DNA from: Edaphobacter dinghuensis
GTDB taxonomy: Bacteria > Acidobacteriota > Terriglobia > Terriglobales > Acidobacteriaceae
Direction: 5' to 3'
Assembly (NCBI RefSeq): GCF_014640335.1
Contig: NZ_BMGT01000002.1
Location: 868,001 to 932,000 of the forward strand
Length of the DNA: 64,000 nucleotides
The translations under genes and the position numbers were made by a program. The notes under the pieces were generated by a model that made no database searches, was not told the origin of the DNA, and saw nothing but the letters and a program-made list of their open reading frames with translations. Within the stretch, counting starts at the first letter, position 1. Each line of letters begins with the position of its first letter. Shown here piece by piece: positions 26,291 through 36,401 of the stretch.

Positions 26291-26698
26291 ATGACCACTT
26301 CCCAGCAAGACGGCACCATGGTCGACAAGCAGGCGCAGTTCGATCTACTTAAAGAGATAGCCAGCTCCGAGCAGAAGAAACCCTGGCCCTCGGGTCACTA
26401 CGCCAAGACCCTCTTTAAAAAGCACGACTTCCGCATCGTCCTCATCACAATGGAAAAAGCCGCAAAGATGAAGGAGCACCACGCCGACGGAAGCATCTCC
26501 ATCCAGGTACTCAAGGGAAAGGTTCGCCTCAACGTCAATAGCCATCCCCATGAGCTCAGCCCCGGCAATCTCTTCACTCTGGCCGCCTCTATTCGCCACG
26601 ATGTCGAAGCACAGGAAGACTCCGCCTTTCTGCTGACCATCTCCTGGCCCAGCGACGAGGAGCTGGCGGCCATGAAGCACCGCGGCTACGGCACCTAA
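26291..26698 (+). CDS. Small cupin-fold protein
   Basis: A 135-residue protein with an AGGAG ribosome binding site 7 bases before the ATG. Residues 45-125 form a cupin barrel: VLITMEKAAKMKEHHADGSI, then IQVLKGKVRLNVN, LSPGNLFTLAASIRHDVEAQ and SAFLLTISWP. A possible metal set is His-His in KEHHADG and His in IRHDVEA. Function unknown. Such cupins often act in stress responses or bind small ligands. It is followed 19 bases later by a flavin reductase gene and is divergent from the hydroxynitrile lyase. Confidence 0.82.
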   Translation: MTTSQQDGTMVDKQAQFDLLKEIASSEQKKPWPSGHYAKTLFKKHDFRIVLITMEKAAKMKEHHADGSISIQVLKGKVRLNVNSHPHELSPGNLFTLAASIRHDVEAQEDSAFLLTISWPSDEELAAMKHRGYGT

Positions 26699-26717
26699 AC
26701 CGAAAAGGACTCGCCAA

Positions 26718-27440
26718 GTGGCAACCTACAAGATCAAGCTGAAGCGCCGCAGTGAAGTAGCCTCCGGCACTATGGCCTTTCACTTTGAAAAGCCGGAGGG
26801 CTTCACCTTCGAGCCAGGGCAATGCGGCGACTTCACCCTCCCTAATCCACCTCAGAACGACTCCGAGGGCAACAAACGCAGCTTTTCACTTGCCTCCGCT
26901 CCCTATGAAGACGACCTCATCATCGCCACACGCATGCGCAACACGGCATTCAAGCGCTCCCTGAAGCTCATCGACCTCGGGACCGAACTTGACCTTGAAG
27001 CTCCCTGGGGCGAGCTGACCCTCCACGAAGACGCTCGCATCCCCGCCGTCTTCCTCACCGGAGGCATCGGCATCACACCCGTCCGCAGCATCGTCCTTCA
27101 AGCTACGCACGACAAACTGGACCACCCACTCTTCGCCTTCTACTCCAACCGAACCCCGAACGACGCTGCCTTCCTCGACGAGCTGGCCGCCGCACAAAAG
27201 ACGAATCCCAACTTCACCCTCATCGCCACCATGACAGAGGTAGAAAACTCTCACACCAAGTGGGACGGCGAAACCGGCTACATCACCGAAGCCATGCTCA
27301 AAAAGTATCTACCCGATCTTAGCCACCCGATCTACTACCTCAGCGGGCCACCCGAGATGGTCGCTGCCATGCAAAAGCTCCTCAAAAAATCCGGCGTGCA
27401 GGAAGCCAATATCCGCGCTGAAGAGTTTTCCGGTTATTAA
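26718..27440 (+). CDS. FAD-dependent ferredoxin reductase-like oxidoreductase
   Basis: A 240-residue protein from a GTG with AAGGA 8 bases upstream. It is a ferredoxin-NADP reductase fold. The FAD-binding barrel has FEPGQCGDFTLPNPP and the RSFSLASAP motif (RxYS-type with Phe). The NAD(P)-binding half has VFLTGGIGITPVRSIVLQA, FYSNRTPNDAAFLDEL and YYLSGPPEMVAAMQKLLKKS. There is no plant-type 2Fe-2S domain, so it must pass electrons to or from a separate partner. It sits in tandem with the small cupin gene, suggesting a shared redox role (inference). Confidence 0.9.
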   Translation: MATYKIKLKRRSEVASGTMAFHFEKPEGFTFEPGQCGDFTLPNPPQNDSEGNKRSFSLASAPYEDDLIIATRMRNTAFKRSLKLIDLGTELDLEAPWGELTLHEDARIPAVFLTGGIGITPVRSIVLQATHDKLDHPLFAFYSNRTPNDAAFLDELAAAQKTNPNFTLIATMTEVENSHTKWDGETGYITEAMLKKYLPDLSHPIYYLSGPPEMVAAMQKLLKKSGVQEANIRAEEFSGY

Positions 27441-27533
27441 GAGACCAGGAATTGGCTATTAAGTAGTTCAATATTAAATAATTGACTTAGTAAATAGTTG
27501 AATCACTAAACTATATTTCTGAGACAGAGACCC

Positions 27534-27875
27534 ATGCTCAAGCTCAAACGAGTCTACGAAGCTCCCGCTAAAGAAGATGGCACTCGCATCCTCGTAGATC
27601 GCCTCTGGCCCCGAGGCCTGACGAAAGAAAAGGCCAAAGTCGATCTCTGGCTCAAAGACGTCGCTCCCAGCACCGAGCTAAGAAAATGGTTCGCCCACGA
27701 TCCGGCCAAATGGCACGAATTTCAAACCCGCTACAAAGCCGAGCTGAAAAATAACCCCGAACAGGTAGCGCTCCTAAAGAAAGAAGTAGCCAAAGGCCCG
27801 GCAACCCTCCTCTACGGAGCCAAAGACGAACAGCACAACGAAGCCATCGTCCTCCAGCAGTTGCTAAATAAATAG
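27534..27875 (+). CDS. DUF488 (YeaO-like) family protein
   Basis: A 113-residue protein matching the short DUF488 family: [20 protein letters not shown] at the start, [39 protein letters not shown] and [14 protein letters not shown] near the end. The family is widespread and of unknown biochemical role. It is preceded by an AT-rich 90-base gap and is not tightly linked to the reductase gene. Confidence 0.9.
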   Translation: MLKLKRVYEAPAKEDGTRILVDRLWPRGLTKEKAKVDLWLKDVAPSTELRKWFAHDPAKWHEFQTRYKAELKNNPEQVALLKKEVAKGPATLLYGAKDEQHNEAIVLQQLLNK

Positions 27876-27910
27876 CCCCAAAGCACATCACCTCGACCGG
27901 AGCTGTACGA

Positions 27911-27975
27911 GAGCACGTCATCTCGACCAAAGGCGGCGCTTCTTGCCGCCGTAGTGGAGAGACCCCTGTATTTCT
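27911..27975 (+). repeat. Dispersed intergenic repeat, copy 2
   Basis: Shares GAGCACGTCATCTCGACC and GTGGAGAGACCCCTGTATTTC with copy 1 at 25678. The middle here is GGCGGCgcttcttGCCGCC, a perfect hairpin. A partial third copy of the left end (AGCACATCACCTCGACCGGA) precedes it at about 27882. Confidence 0.7.
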
Positions 27976-28014
27976 TTGTCGGTTCTCAATGCGTGAATCG
28001 GTGTTCGCAGTCCA

Positions 28015-29169
28015 TCATCCCCGGCTGGGAGCCGTCCCCAACAGCTCTCGCGCAATCACCATCCGCTGAATCTCGCTCGTCCCCTCGCCGATCGTGCACA
28101 GCTTCACATCGCGATAAAACTTCTCCGCCGGATAGTCCTTGATAAACCCATACCCTCCATGAATCTGCACGCCTTCCTCGCAGATGCGGCACGCCGCCTC
28201 GCTGGCAAACAACTTCGCCATCGCCGACTCCCGCGTCACCCGCAGCCCCTTATCCTTCATCTGCGCCGCACGCATCGTCAGCAGCCACGCAGCATCCAAC
28301 TGGGTCGCCATATCCGCCAGCTTGAACTGGATCGCCTGAAACTCGCTGATTGCCTTGCCGAACTGCCGCCGCTGCTGCGCATACTTCATCGCCGCATCGA
28401 GCGCCCCCCGCGCCATCCCCAGGCTCAACGCGGCAATCGAAATCCTACCGCCATCCAATACCCGCATCGCATCCTTGAATCCCTCACCCAACTTCCCCAC
28501 GAGGTTCTCCCCCGGAATCTCGCACTCCTCAAAGATCAGCTCCGAGGTATCGCTGGCGCGCAGCCCCAGCTTGTTCTCCTTCTTCCCTGCGCGAAACCCC
28601 TTCGTCCCTTTCTCCACCACAAACGCCGAGATGCCTCGCGTCCCTTGCTCACGGTCAGTCACCGCCAGCACCACCGCACAGTCGGCATAACTCCCATTCG
28701 TGATAAAGGTTTTGCTCCCATTCAGCACCCACTTATCGCCACGCTTCACCGCCGTCGTCCGCGCCCCCGCCGCATCCGACCCCGACCCCGGCTCGGTCAA
28801 GCCCCACGCTCCCAGCCACTCCCCGCTCGCCAGCTTCGACACCCACCTCTGCCGCTGCTCGTCGTTGCCCGCCAGCATAATGTGGTTCGTGCAAAGCGAG
28901 TTATGCGAAGCCACAATAATCCCCACGCTGCCATCGACCCGCGACAGCTCCTCCACCGCCAGCACGTATTCCACGTAGCCCATCCCCGCACCGCCCAGCG
29001 CCTCGGGAAAGATCACCCCCATCAACCCCATCGCTCCCAGCTTCTTCACCACCTCGGCAGGAAACAGACTCTTCTCGTCCCACTCCGAAACATGCGGCGC
29101 AATCTCCCGCTCGGCAAACGCCCGCACCTCTTTTCGCAACTGTTCCTGTTCGTCGGTCAGTCCAAACAT
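28015..29169 (-). CDS. Acyl-CoA dehydrogenase
   Basis: A 384-residue flavoprotein of the acyl-CoA dehydrogenase family. It introduces a 2,3-double bond in acyl-CoA with electrons passed to ETF. Segments: N-terminal helical domain ([20 protein letters not shown]), beta domain with [20 protein letters not shown], and C-terminal helices with [32 protein letters not shown] and [20 protein letters not shown] leading to [20 protein letters not shown]. The catalytic Glu is probably that of the IGEGTSE segment, as in short/medium-chain enzymes. The acyl specificity cannot be read from the sequence. Monocistronic, separated from thiC by a terminator. Confidence 0.95.
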   Translation of the reverse strand: MFGLTDEQEQLRKEVRAFAEREIAPHVSEWDEKSLFPAEVVKKLGAMGLMGVIFPEALGGAGMGYVEYVLAVEELSRVDGSVGIIVASHNSLCTNHIMLAGNDEQRQRWVSKLASGEWLGAWGLTEPGSGSDAAGARTTAVKRGDKWVLNGSKTFITNGSYADCAVVLAVTDREQGTRGISAFVVEKGTKGFRAGKKENKLGLRASDTSELIFEECEIPGENLVGKLGEGFKDAMRVLDGGRISIAALSLGMARGALDAAMKYAQQRRQFGKAISEFQAIQFKLADMATQLDAAWLLTMRAAQMKDKGLRVTRESAMAKLFASEAACRICEEGVQIHGGYGFIKDYPAEKFYRDVKLCTIGEGTSEIQRMVIARELLGTAPSRG

Positions 29170-29235
29170 CGGCGCACCCCCAAACCATAACTAAAACTAA
29201 TCAAGCTATCACATCCACGCATACTTCGGCATCAA

Positions 29236-29263
29236 AAGAAAGAGCCCAGCATCGCTGCTGGGC
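29236..29263 (-). terminator. Intrinsic terminator after thiC
   Basis: On the minus strand GCCCAGC-agcgat-GCTGGGC is followed by TCTTTCTTTT. It lies about 20 bases past the thiC stop and before the acyl-CoA dehydrogenase start, separating the two transcripts. Confidence 0.85.
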
Positions 29264-29286
29264 CTTTCTAAAGAATCCTGCTAAAG

Positions 29287-30807
<1,521 letters not shown>

Positions 30808-30808
30808 T

Positions 30809-30837
30809 TAGTATACGCCGCCGGAGCGATTGAAAGC
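30809..30837 (-). promoter_or_regulatory. Possible thiC promoter
   Basis: On the minus strand TATACT (30814-30809) forms a good -10 element, 17 bases after a weak CGCTTT -35. This would give a leader of only about 30 bases before the thiC ATG, too short for a riboswitch. Confidence 0.35.
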
Positions 30838-30865
30838 GGTTGCGTGCGCCTATCGCGCATTCCTA

Positions 30866-33526
30866 TCAACTATTCCGCAACGCAACCATGGGGTTGATCC
30901 GCGAAGCGCGCCGGGCCGGCAGATATCCAGCCAATGCAGCCACGGCTCCCAGCAAAAGAATCATCCCTGCGAAGGTTGGCGGATCATTAGGATTGGTGCT
31001 GAACAGCAGCGACGAGATTAAATTCGCCACCAGCATCGACGCGAAGATCCCAACCCCAATGCCAATCGCAGCCAGTTGCAGCGTCTTTGTGATCACGGAT
31101 ATTTGCACCTTTCCAGCCGACGCACCCAACGCCATCCGAATCCCAATCTCCTGCGTCCGGCGCGTCACCGAGTACGAGATCACTCCGTAGATTCCGAGCG
31201 AAGCCAGAAGCAATCCCAATCCCGCGAACGCACCAACCAGCATCACAAAGAATCGCCGCGGCGAGACTGCGCGGTCGACGATGCCCTGTATCGGCCTGAA
31301 CTCAACCGCTGGCTGATTCGGGTTCAACTCCCGCAGTGTCTGCAGCACGCTCCCCGCCAACTGAGCTGGCGGCAACTTCGTCCGCACCACAAGTTCCGCA
31401 CCCTCAGGACCCCACTCGTCGCGCATCGTCGGCAGATACATCTGTTCGCCCGAAGTTCCCTCAACATTGGTCTCATGAACATCCGCGACGACTCCAATCA
31501 CATGCACCTCATGGCCATTGATCAGCACAACCTTCCCCACAGCGTCCTCTCCGGGAGAGACAAACTTCGCTGCCTTCTCATTCAGGATCACCGTGCTCTC
31601 GCCCTTCATGTTGTCCTGCCAGGTAAAGTCGCGCCCGCGCAGACGCATTCCCATTGCAGTCACATATCCCGGCGAAACAATATAGACAAATGCACCCGGA
31701 ACCTCGCCGTTCCTATACGTCTTTCCCTTGGCCTGAGGCCCGCCCCACCCACGATTGCGCTCCAGCGGCAGATTGTCCGAGATGCCCGCTGCCTCTACTC
31801 CCGGAAGCGCGCTGACCCGTCGAATGGCTTCTTCAAAGATCGCGTTTCTCTTGTCCGTGCTTCCGCCGTCGTTATAGTCCATCTTGATCGCAGCCGCATG
31901 CGACGGTTGAAAGCCGAGATCGACATCAAGCACACGCAGAAAGCTCCGCAGCAACAGCCCCGCGCCCACCAGCAGCACGCAAGCCAGCGCCACCTCGGAG
32001 ATCACCAGCGCCGACCGCAGCCTCTCGTGGTTCCTGCCGGCACTGACTCCCTGCCCCGTGTCCTTCAATGCCTCCTGCAAGTTGCCGCTCGACATCTTCA
32101 GCCCCGGCAACAGCCCAAACAGAACCGCAGCCCCAACGCTGATCCCCACCGTCCACAACAGCGCTGCGCCATCCACCTTCACCTCGTTCAGCAGCGGCAG
32201 CGCAAGCGATCCCTGATGCGCGATATACGAGGTGATCGCATACGCCAGGCCAAGCCCAACCGCAGCTCCCATCCCGGACAGCACCAGGCTCTCCGTTAAT
32301 AGCTGTCGCACCAGCCGTCCGCGCCCCGCACCCAGAGCGCTGCGCAGCGCGAACTCCTTGCTCCGCGACGCCGCCCGGGCCAGCAACAGGTTCGAAAGAT
32401 TCACACAGACGATCAATAGAATCACGCCTACGGCACACCACAGCGTAATCAGAGACCGCCGTAACTTGCCGCTTACATATTGCTTCAGCTCAATCGGTCT
32501 CGCTGTATAGTTCCCAGCCGAATCCGGATACTTCTTGCTCCAGTAAAACTTGGGAAACAGCGTCCTTGCCTCGTCTTGCGACTGCGCGAGCGTCACGTTC
32601 GGCTTCAATCTCCCAATTAGCGCCAGCGTATTTCCTTCGTTGCGAATATCGTCGAGGACCGTCGGCTCGAAGACATCCACCTTCGAGCCCGGCGCAAACG
32701 CCGCGCCAAAATCGAATGTGGCAGGCAGCACCCCTATGACCGTCGTCGGCGTTCCATTCAGCGTGATCGACCTACCGACAATGCCGCGGTCTCCGCCGAA
32801 CTGCCGCTGCCAGTAGGCGTGCGACAGCAGCACCACGGCACGCCCTCCCTTCACCGTCTCATCTTTGGTGAAAGAACGGCCCAGCTCGGGTTCCACACCC
32901 AGCACATGAAAGAAGTTCCCTATCACTCCTATGCCGGTAAGTGGTGTCGGCTCTCCGCTGCCCTTCAGCCTGAGATTGTCGGGGGTCGAAAACGCATAGT
33001 AGCCGGTCACATCCTCGAACGAGCGATTCATCGTCAACAGATCGTCATAGGCGTCCGCAGAGTACGTCGAGGCGGACAAGCCATTGGCGTCAGGCGGCGC
33101 AATCCATACCAGCTTCTGCGGATCATGAAACGGCAAAGGTCGCAGCAGGATCGTATTCACCACGCTGAAGACGGCGATATTCGCTCCAATGCCCAGCGCC
33201 AGAATTGCGACTGCCACCAGGGTGAACATATAGTCGCGCCGCAGCGTTCGCAAGCTGTAGCGAAGGTCCTGCAGAGCGATGTCGAGCCACGGCATTCCAC
33301 GCGCCGCCCGCTGTTGCTCCTTCGCCTGCTCCATGCCGCCAAACTGAACCAGTGCCTGCCGTCGCGCCTCACTGGGAGAGAGCCCACGCTTCAGGTTCTC
33401 CTCCACCGCCAGCTCCAGATGACTCTGCATCTCCGCATCCAGATCAAGGTCCAGCGGGCGCTTATGAAAGAAAGAGCCAAGCCGCTGAAAACCCTGTCGT
33501 AGCAAATCCCTCATCGAGCTCTTCAT
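30866..33526 (-). CDS. ADOP-type ABC transporter permease (MacB/FtsX-like)
   Basis: An 886-residue permease of the duplicated acidobacterial type. It has a short N-terminal cytosolic helix domain (SMRDLLRQGFQRLGSFFHKR, LSPSEARRQALVQFGG). Two MacB-like periplasmic domains each precede FtsX membrane bundles: helix 1 YMFTLVAVAILALGIGANIA, a first bundle around residues 380-550, and a last bundle with RRFFVMLVGAFAGLGLLLAS and TRRTQEIGIRMALGAS. Start chosen at ATG 33526, which has GGAGG 7 bases upstream and overlaps the PadR stop as ATGA. A longer frame to 33691 would run inside that gene. No ATPase gene is adjacent. Substrate unknown, and export or mechanotransmission is inferred from the family. 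Confidence 0.93.
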   Translation of the reverse strand: MKSSMRDLLRQGFQRLGSFFHKRPLDLDLDAEMQSHLELAVEENLKRGLSPSEARRQALVQFGGMEQAKEQQRAARGMPWLDIALQDLRYSLRTLRRDYMFTLVAVAILALGIGANIAVFSVVNTILLRPLPFHDPQKLVWIAPPDANGLSASTYSADAYDDLLTMNRSFEDVTGYYAFSTPDNLRLKGSGEPTPLTGIGVIGNFFHVLGVEPELGRSFTKDETVKGGRAVVLLSHAYWQRQFGGDRGIVGRSITLNGTPTTVIGVLPATFDFGAAFAPGSKVDVFEPTVLDDIRNEGNTLALIGRLKPNVTLAQSQDEARTLFPKFYWSKKYPDSAGNYTARPIELKQYVSGKLRRSLITLWCAVGVILLIVCVNLSNLLLARAASRSKEFALRSALGAGRGRLVRQLLTESLVLSGMGAAVGLGLAYAITSYIAHQGSLALPLLNEVKVDGAALLWTVGISVGAAVLFGLLPGLKMSSGNLQEALKDTGQGVSAGRNHERLRSALVISEVALACVLLVGAGLLLRSFLRVLDVDLGFQPSHAAAIKMDYNDGGSTDKRNAIFEEAIRRVSALPGVEAAGISDNLPLERNRGWGGPQAKGKTYRNGEVPGAFVYIVSPGYVTAMGMRLRGRDFTWQDNMKGESTVILNEKAAKFVSPGEDAVGKVVLINGHEVHVIGVVADVHETNVEGTSGEQMYLPTMRDEWGPEGAELVVRTKLPPAQLAGSVLQTLRELNPNQPAVEFRPIQGIVDRAVSPRRFFVMLVGAFAGLGLLLASLGIYGVISYSVTRRTQEIGIRMALGASAGKVQISVITKTLQLAAIGIGVGIFASMLVANLISSLLFSTNPNDPPTFAGMILLLGAVAALAGYLPARRASRINPMVALRNS

Positions 33527-33876
33527 TGCTGGCCTCCGTTCTCGCCCATCGCCAGCACCCGGCCCATCACGCTCGACAGCCTCTGCCAATAGACCGTGTC
33601 CTCGGCCATCTGCTTCAGCCCGCGCTTCGTGATCGAGTAGAACTTCGCCTTGCGGTTGTTCTCCGACGTTCCCCACTCCGCCGAGATCCATCCGCGATGC
33701 TGCAACCGCACCAGCGACGCATAGATCGTTCCCTGATTCAGCAGCACCTCATCGCCGCTCACCTGCTCGATGCGCCGCGCGATACCGTACCCATGCATCT
33801 CGCCCATGGCAGACAATGTCTGCAAAACCATCAGGTCCAACGTCCCCTGCAACAAATCGAGCTTCGAATCTCCCAC
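33523..33876 (-). CDS. PadR-family transcriptional regulator
   Basis: A 117-residue winged-helix repressor. LDLLQGTLDLMVLQTLSAMG, then EMHGYGIARRIEQVSGDEVL (recognition region) and LNQGTIYASLVRLQHRGWIS with the wing KFYSITKRGLKQM. Start chosen at GTG 33876, with GGAGG 6 bases upstream. Longer frames would add residues unlike the family. It is translationally coupled to the ADOP permease, the usual acidobacterial pairing. Two 15-base palindromes just upstream of the ribosome binding site suggest autoregulation of the pair. Confidence 0.92.
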   Translation of the reverse strand: MGDSKLDLLQGTLDLMVLQTLSAMGEMHGYGIARRIEQVSGDEVLLNQGTIYASLVRLQHRGWISAEWGTSENNRKAKFYSITKRGLKQMAEDTVYWQRLSSVMGRVLAMGENGGQQ

Positions 33877-33887
33877 GATCTTCCTCC

Positions 33888-33935
33888 TGTGGCGCAGCCA
33901 CATAAGTCTGCCATAACTGATGTGGTTACGCCACA
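33888..33935 (-). promoter_or_regulatory. Double palindromic operator of the PadR regulator
   Basis: TGTGGCGCAGCCACA (33888-33902, perfect arms TGTGGC/GCCACA) and TGTGGTTACGCCACA (33921-33935, one mismatch) are centred 33 bases apart, about three helical turns. Together they also form a large inverted repeat. They end directly at the ribosome binding site of the padR gene. Confidence 0.75.
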
Positions 33936-34042
33936 GGAAAAGAAAAGTTCTGCATCTCACGAAAAATCCAGCCTTTCCACCCTCCAAATCGCCAACCCTG
34001 TTCAAAATCACCCTCGATCTCGTACACTTAACGGCGAAGACC

Positions 34043-34498
34043 ATGTCCAGCGCAGCCAGCAAAAGTCCGATCAAGATCATCATTGCCGCGGTCATCATCA
34101 TCGCCACGATGGGGTACCTCGCCTACACCGGCGTGCAGGACAACAAGAGCTACTACGTCACCATCGGCGAGCTGCAGGCCATGGGCAATAAAGCCTACGT
34201 CCGCCATCTCCGCGTCGCAGGCAACGTAGCTCCGGGCAGCATTCATCGCAGCGGAACCTACGTCGACTTCTCTCTGCTCGAACAGAACCGCACCCTCAAG
34301 GTCAGCTATAAAGGCGTCGAGCCTCCGCCCGACACCTTCAAGGACGATGCTCAGGCACTCGCCGTAGGCACCTATGGCAAAGACGGAGTCTTCCACGCGA
34401 CGCAGCTTCAGGCCAAATGCGCCTCCAAGTACGCTCCGGCCAAACCAGCCACTCCCACAGCCACAGCGACCGCACTGCCCGCCGACTTCAAAAAATAA
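34043..34498 (+). CDS. ccmE: Cytochrome c maturation haem chaperone CcmE, CxxxY variant
   Basis: A 151-residue membrane-anchored periplasmic protein. One N-terminal helix (IKIIIAAVIIIATMGYLAYTG) is followed by an OB-fold beta barrel (YVRHLRVAGNVAPGSI, YVDFSLLEQNRTLKVSYKGV, LAVGTYGKDGVFHATQLQ). Classical CcmE binds haem covalently through His in an HxxxY motif. Here the segment reads AKCASKYAP, placing Cys126 and Tyr130 in a CxxxY motif, as described for the System I* variant of archaea and some bacteria. The tail is Pro/Ala/Thr-rich. The start at ATG 34043 follows the family. It is the first gene of the ccm cluster. Confidence 0.9.
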   Translation: MSSAASKSPIKIIIAAVIIIATMGYLAYTGVQDNKSYYVTIGELQAMGNKAYVRHLRVAGNVAPGSIHRSGTYVDFSLLEQNRTLKVSYKGVEPPPDTFKDDAQALAVGTYGKDGVFHATQLQAKCASKYAPAKPATPTATATALPADFKK

Positions 34499-35206
34499 AT
34501 GGAGAAGTCAGCCCAGCCTTCCAACGGCTCACCCAGCAGCACCGCCGCCGAACTCGAATCCGTCTCTAAGATCTACGGCACCTTCGCCGCTCTCCGCAAC
34601 GTCTCCGCCAGCTTTGAATCGGGTACCTGCACCGTCATCGTAGGCGAAAACGGAGCAGGAAAATCCACCCTGCTGCGCGTCCTCGCCGGGCTCATCACTC
34701 CCACCCGTGGCACCGCCCGCGTCTTCTCCGAATCTCCGCATAGCCAGCGCCGCCGCATGGCCTATATGAGTCACTCCACCATGCTCTACGACGAGCTGAC
34801 GGCGATGGAGAACCTCAACTACTTCGCCTCCCTGCACCGCGAGGGCGGCTGCGCCTGCGTCGGCAGCCCCGAGATGGCCCTCCGCGCCGTCGGCCTCGAC
34901 CCCAATCTCACCCGCCCCGTCGGCCAATACTCGCAAGGCATGCGCCAGCGCGCCTCGCTCGCCCGTGTCCTTCAGACCGACCCCGAGATCCTCCTCCTCG
35001 ACGAGCCCTTCTCGAACCTCGACGTAGCCTCCGCACACCACATGGTCGAGTTGCTCGCCGACTTCCGTACCTGGCCAGTCGTCGGCGGCGGCAAACGCAC
35101 CATCCTGCTCACCACCCATCAAGCCCATCTCGCCGAACCCATCGCCGACACCACCCTCAACATGCGCGGCGGCCAAATCGTCCAGCCGGAGGCCGCCACC
35201 AAGTGA
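34499..35206 (+). CDS. ccmA: Haem exporter ATP-binding protein CcmA
   Basis: A 235-residue ABC ATPase starting at the base after the ccmE stop. Walker A IVGENGAGKSTLLRVLAGLI, Q-loop region YMSHSTMLYDEL, signature YSQGMRQRASLARVL, Walker B ILLLDEPFSNLD, H-loop LLTTHQAHLAE. With CcmB it powers release of haem-loaded CcmE from CcmC. Its stop overlaps the following ybaK gene (GTGA). Confidence 0.93.
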   Translation: MEKSAQPSNGSPSSTAAELESVSKIYGTFAALRNVSASFESGTCTVIVGENGAGKSTLLRVLAGLITPTRGTARVFSESPHSQRRRMAYMSHSTMLYDELTAMENLNYFASLHREGGCACVGSPEMALRAVGLDPNLTRPVGQYSQGMRQRASLARVLQTDPEILLLDEPFSNLDVASAHHMVELLADFRTWPVVGGGKRTILLTTHQAHLAEPIADTTLNMRGGQIVQPEAATK

Positions 35207-35694
35207 AGCCGCCAGCCAAAGCCAGCACAAAGACCAACGCCGCCCGCCTGCTCGACGGCCTCAATATCTCTTACGAGCTGCGCGCCTACGAGGTCGATCC
35301 CGAAGACCTCACCGCCATCTCGGTCGCCCGCAAGATCGGCCTTCCCCCCGAGCAAGTCTTCAAAACCCTCCTCGCACACACCAACGATGGCGAGCATCTC
35401 TTCGCCGTCATCCCCGGCGACGCCGAACTCGACCTCAAAAAATTAGCCCACGCCGCCAACGCAAAGAAAGCCGAGCTGGCCTCGCTCAAAGAAGTCGAGC
35501 CCCTCACTGGCTATATCCGCGGCGGAGTCACCGTCATGGCCGCCCGCAAACCCTTCCCCGCCTACGCCGACGAGACCATCGAGCTGCACGACCTCATCTC
35601 CATCTCTGCCGGGCAGCGCGGCCTGCAAATCCTGCTCTCTCCTGCCGACTACCTCCGCGCCACCGACGCCACCCTGGCCGACCTCACCAAATGA
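35203..35694 (+). CDS. ybaK: YbaK/EbsC-type Cys-tRNA deacylase
   Basis: A 163-residue protein from a GTG overlapping the ccmA stop. It matches the YbaK single-domain editing family, which hydrolyses Cys-tRNA(Pro): LDGLNISYELRAYEVDPEDL, IGLPPEQVFKTLLAHTND (with the catalytic Lys), FAVIPGDAELDLKKLAHAAN and TGYIRGGVTVMAARKPFPAY near the C-terminus. Its stop overlaps the ccmB start as ATGA, so it is embedded inside the cytochrome c maturation operon. A physiological link with cysteine handling is possible but unproven. Confidence 0.93.
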   Translation: MKPPAKASTKTNAARLLDGLNISYELRAYEVDPEDLTAISVARKIGLPPEQVFKTLLAHTNDGEHLFAVIPGDAELDLKKLAHAANAKKAELASLKEVEPLTGYIRGGVTVMAARKPFPAYADETIELHDLISISAGQRGLQILLSPADYLRATDATLADLTK

Positions 35695-36374
35695 AATACA
35701 TCGGCCACATCCTCGCCCATCTCCGCAAAGACCTCCGCATCGAGTGGCGCTCCCGCGACTCCATCAACGGAATGCTCTTCTTCTCGCTGCTCGTCGTTGT
35801 GGTCTTCTCACTCGCCTTCGATCCCACCGCCGCCGTCTCCCGCCAGATCTCTGGCGGCATCCTCTGGGTCGCGCTGCTGTTCGCCACCGTCACCGCGCTC
35901 AACCAGGCCTGGACCCGCGAGCAGAACCATCAGGTCCTCGAAGCTCAGCGCATGGCCCCGGCTCCGGCGTCCGCGCTCTTCCTCGGCAAGGCCATCGCCA
36001 ACATGCTCTTCGTCCTCGTCGTCGAAGCCATCCTGGCGCCTGTCTTCATCATCTTCTATAACCTGCACGTCCTCGGCAACGCGTGGCTGCTCGCGTTGAT
36101 TCTCCCCCTCGGCACCTGGGCGCTGGTGGTCAACGGAACCTTCTTCGCCGTGCTCGGCCTGCGCACCCGCAACCGCGAACTCCTCTTACCCCTGCTGCTG
36201 CTGCCGATCTCGCTGCCTGCTCTCCTCGGCATGGTCGAGGCCACCACCGGAGTCCTCACCGCCCAACTCGATCCCCTCGAGATCAATACCTGGATCACCC
36301 AGCTTGCCGGATACGACCTCGTCTTCACCATCGTCTGCGTCCTGCTCTTTGAGACCGTTCTCAACGCCGAGTAG
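35691..36374 (+). CDS. ccmB: Haem exporter membrane subunit CcmB
   Basis: A 227-residue integral membrane protein with six hydrophobic helices. Family features: cytosolic N-terminus HLRKDLRIEWRSRDSINGML, then FFSLLVVVVFSLAFDP, ILWVALLFATVTALNQAWTREQ, LFLGKAIANMLFVLVVEAIL, LPLGTWALVVNGTFFAVLGL and LLLLPISLPALLGMVEAT. It is the permease partner of CcmA. The ATG overlaps the ybaK stop. Confidence 0.93.
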   Translation: MKYIGHILAHLRKDLRIEWRSRDSINGMLFFSLLVVVVFSLAFDPTAAVSRQISGGILWVALLFATVTALNQAWTREQNHQVLEAQRMAPAPASALFLGKAIANMLFVLVVEAILAPVFIIFYNLHVLGNAWLLALILPLGTWALVVNGTFFAVLGLRTRNRELLLPLLLLPISLPALLGMVEATTGVLTAQLDPLEINTWITQLAGYDLVFTIVCVLLFETVLNAE

Positions 36375-36401
36375 GGCTTTCGCGGTAAAATTACCCGCAT
36401 A

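Noticed and set aside
33527..33691. Upstream in-frame extension of the ADOP permease
   Set aside because: Runs inside padR in another frame. The ATG at 33526 has an ideal ribosome binding site and ATGA coupling.
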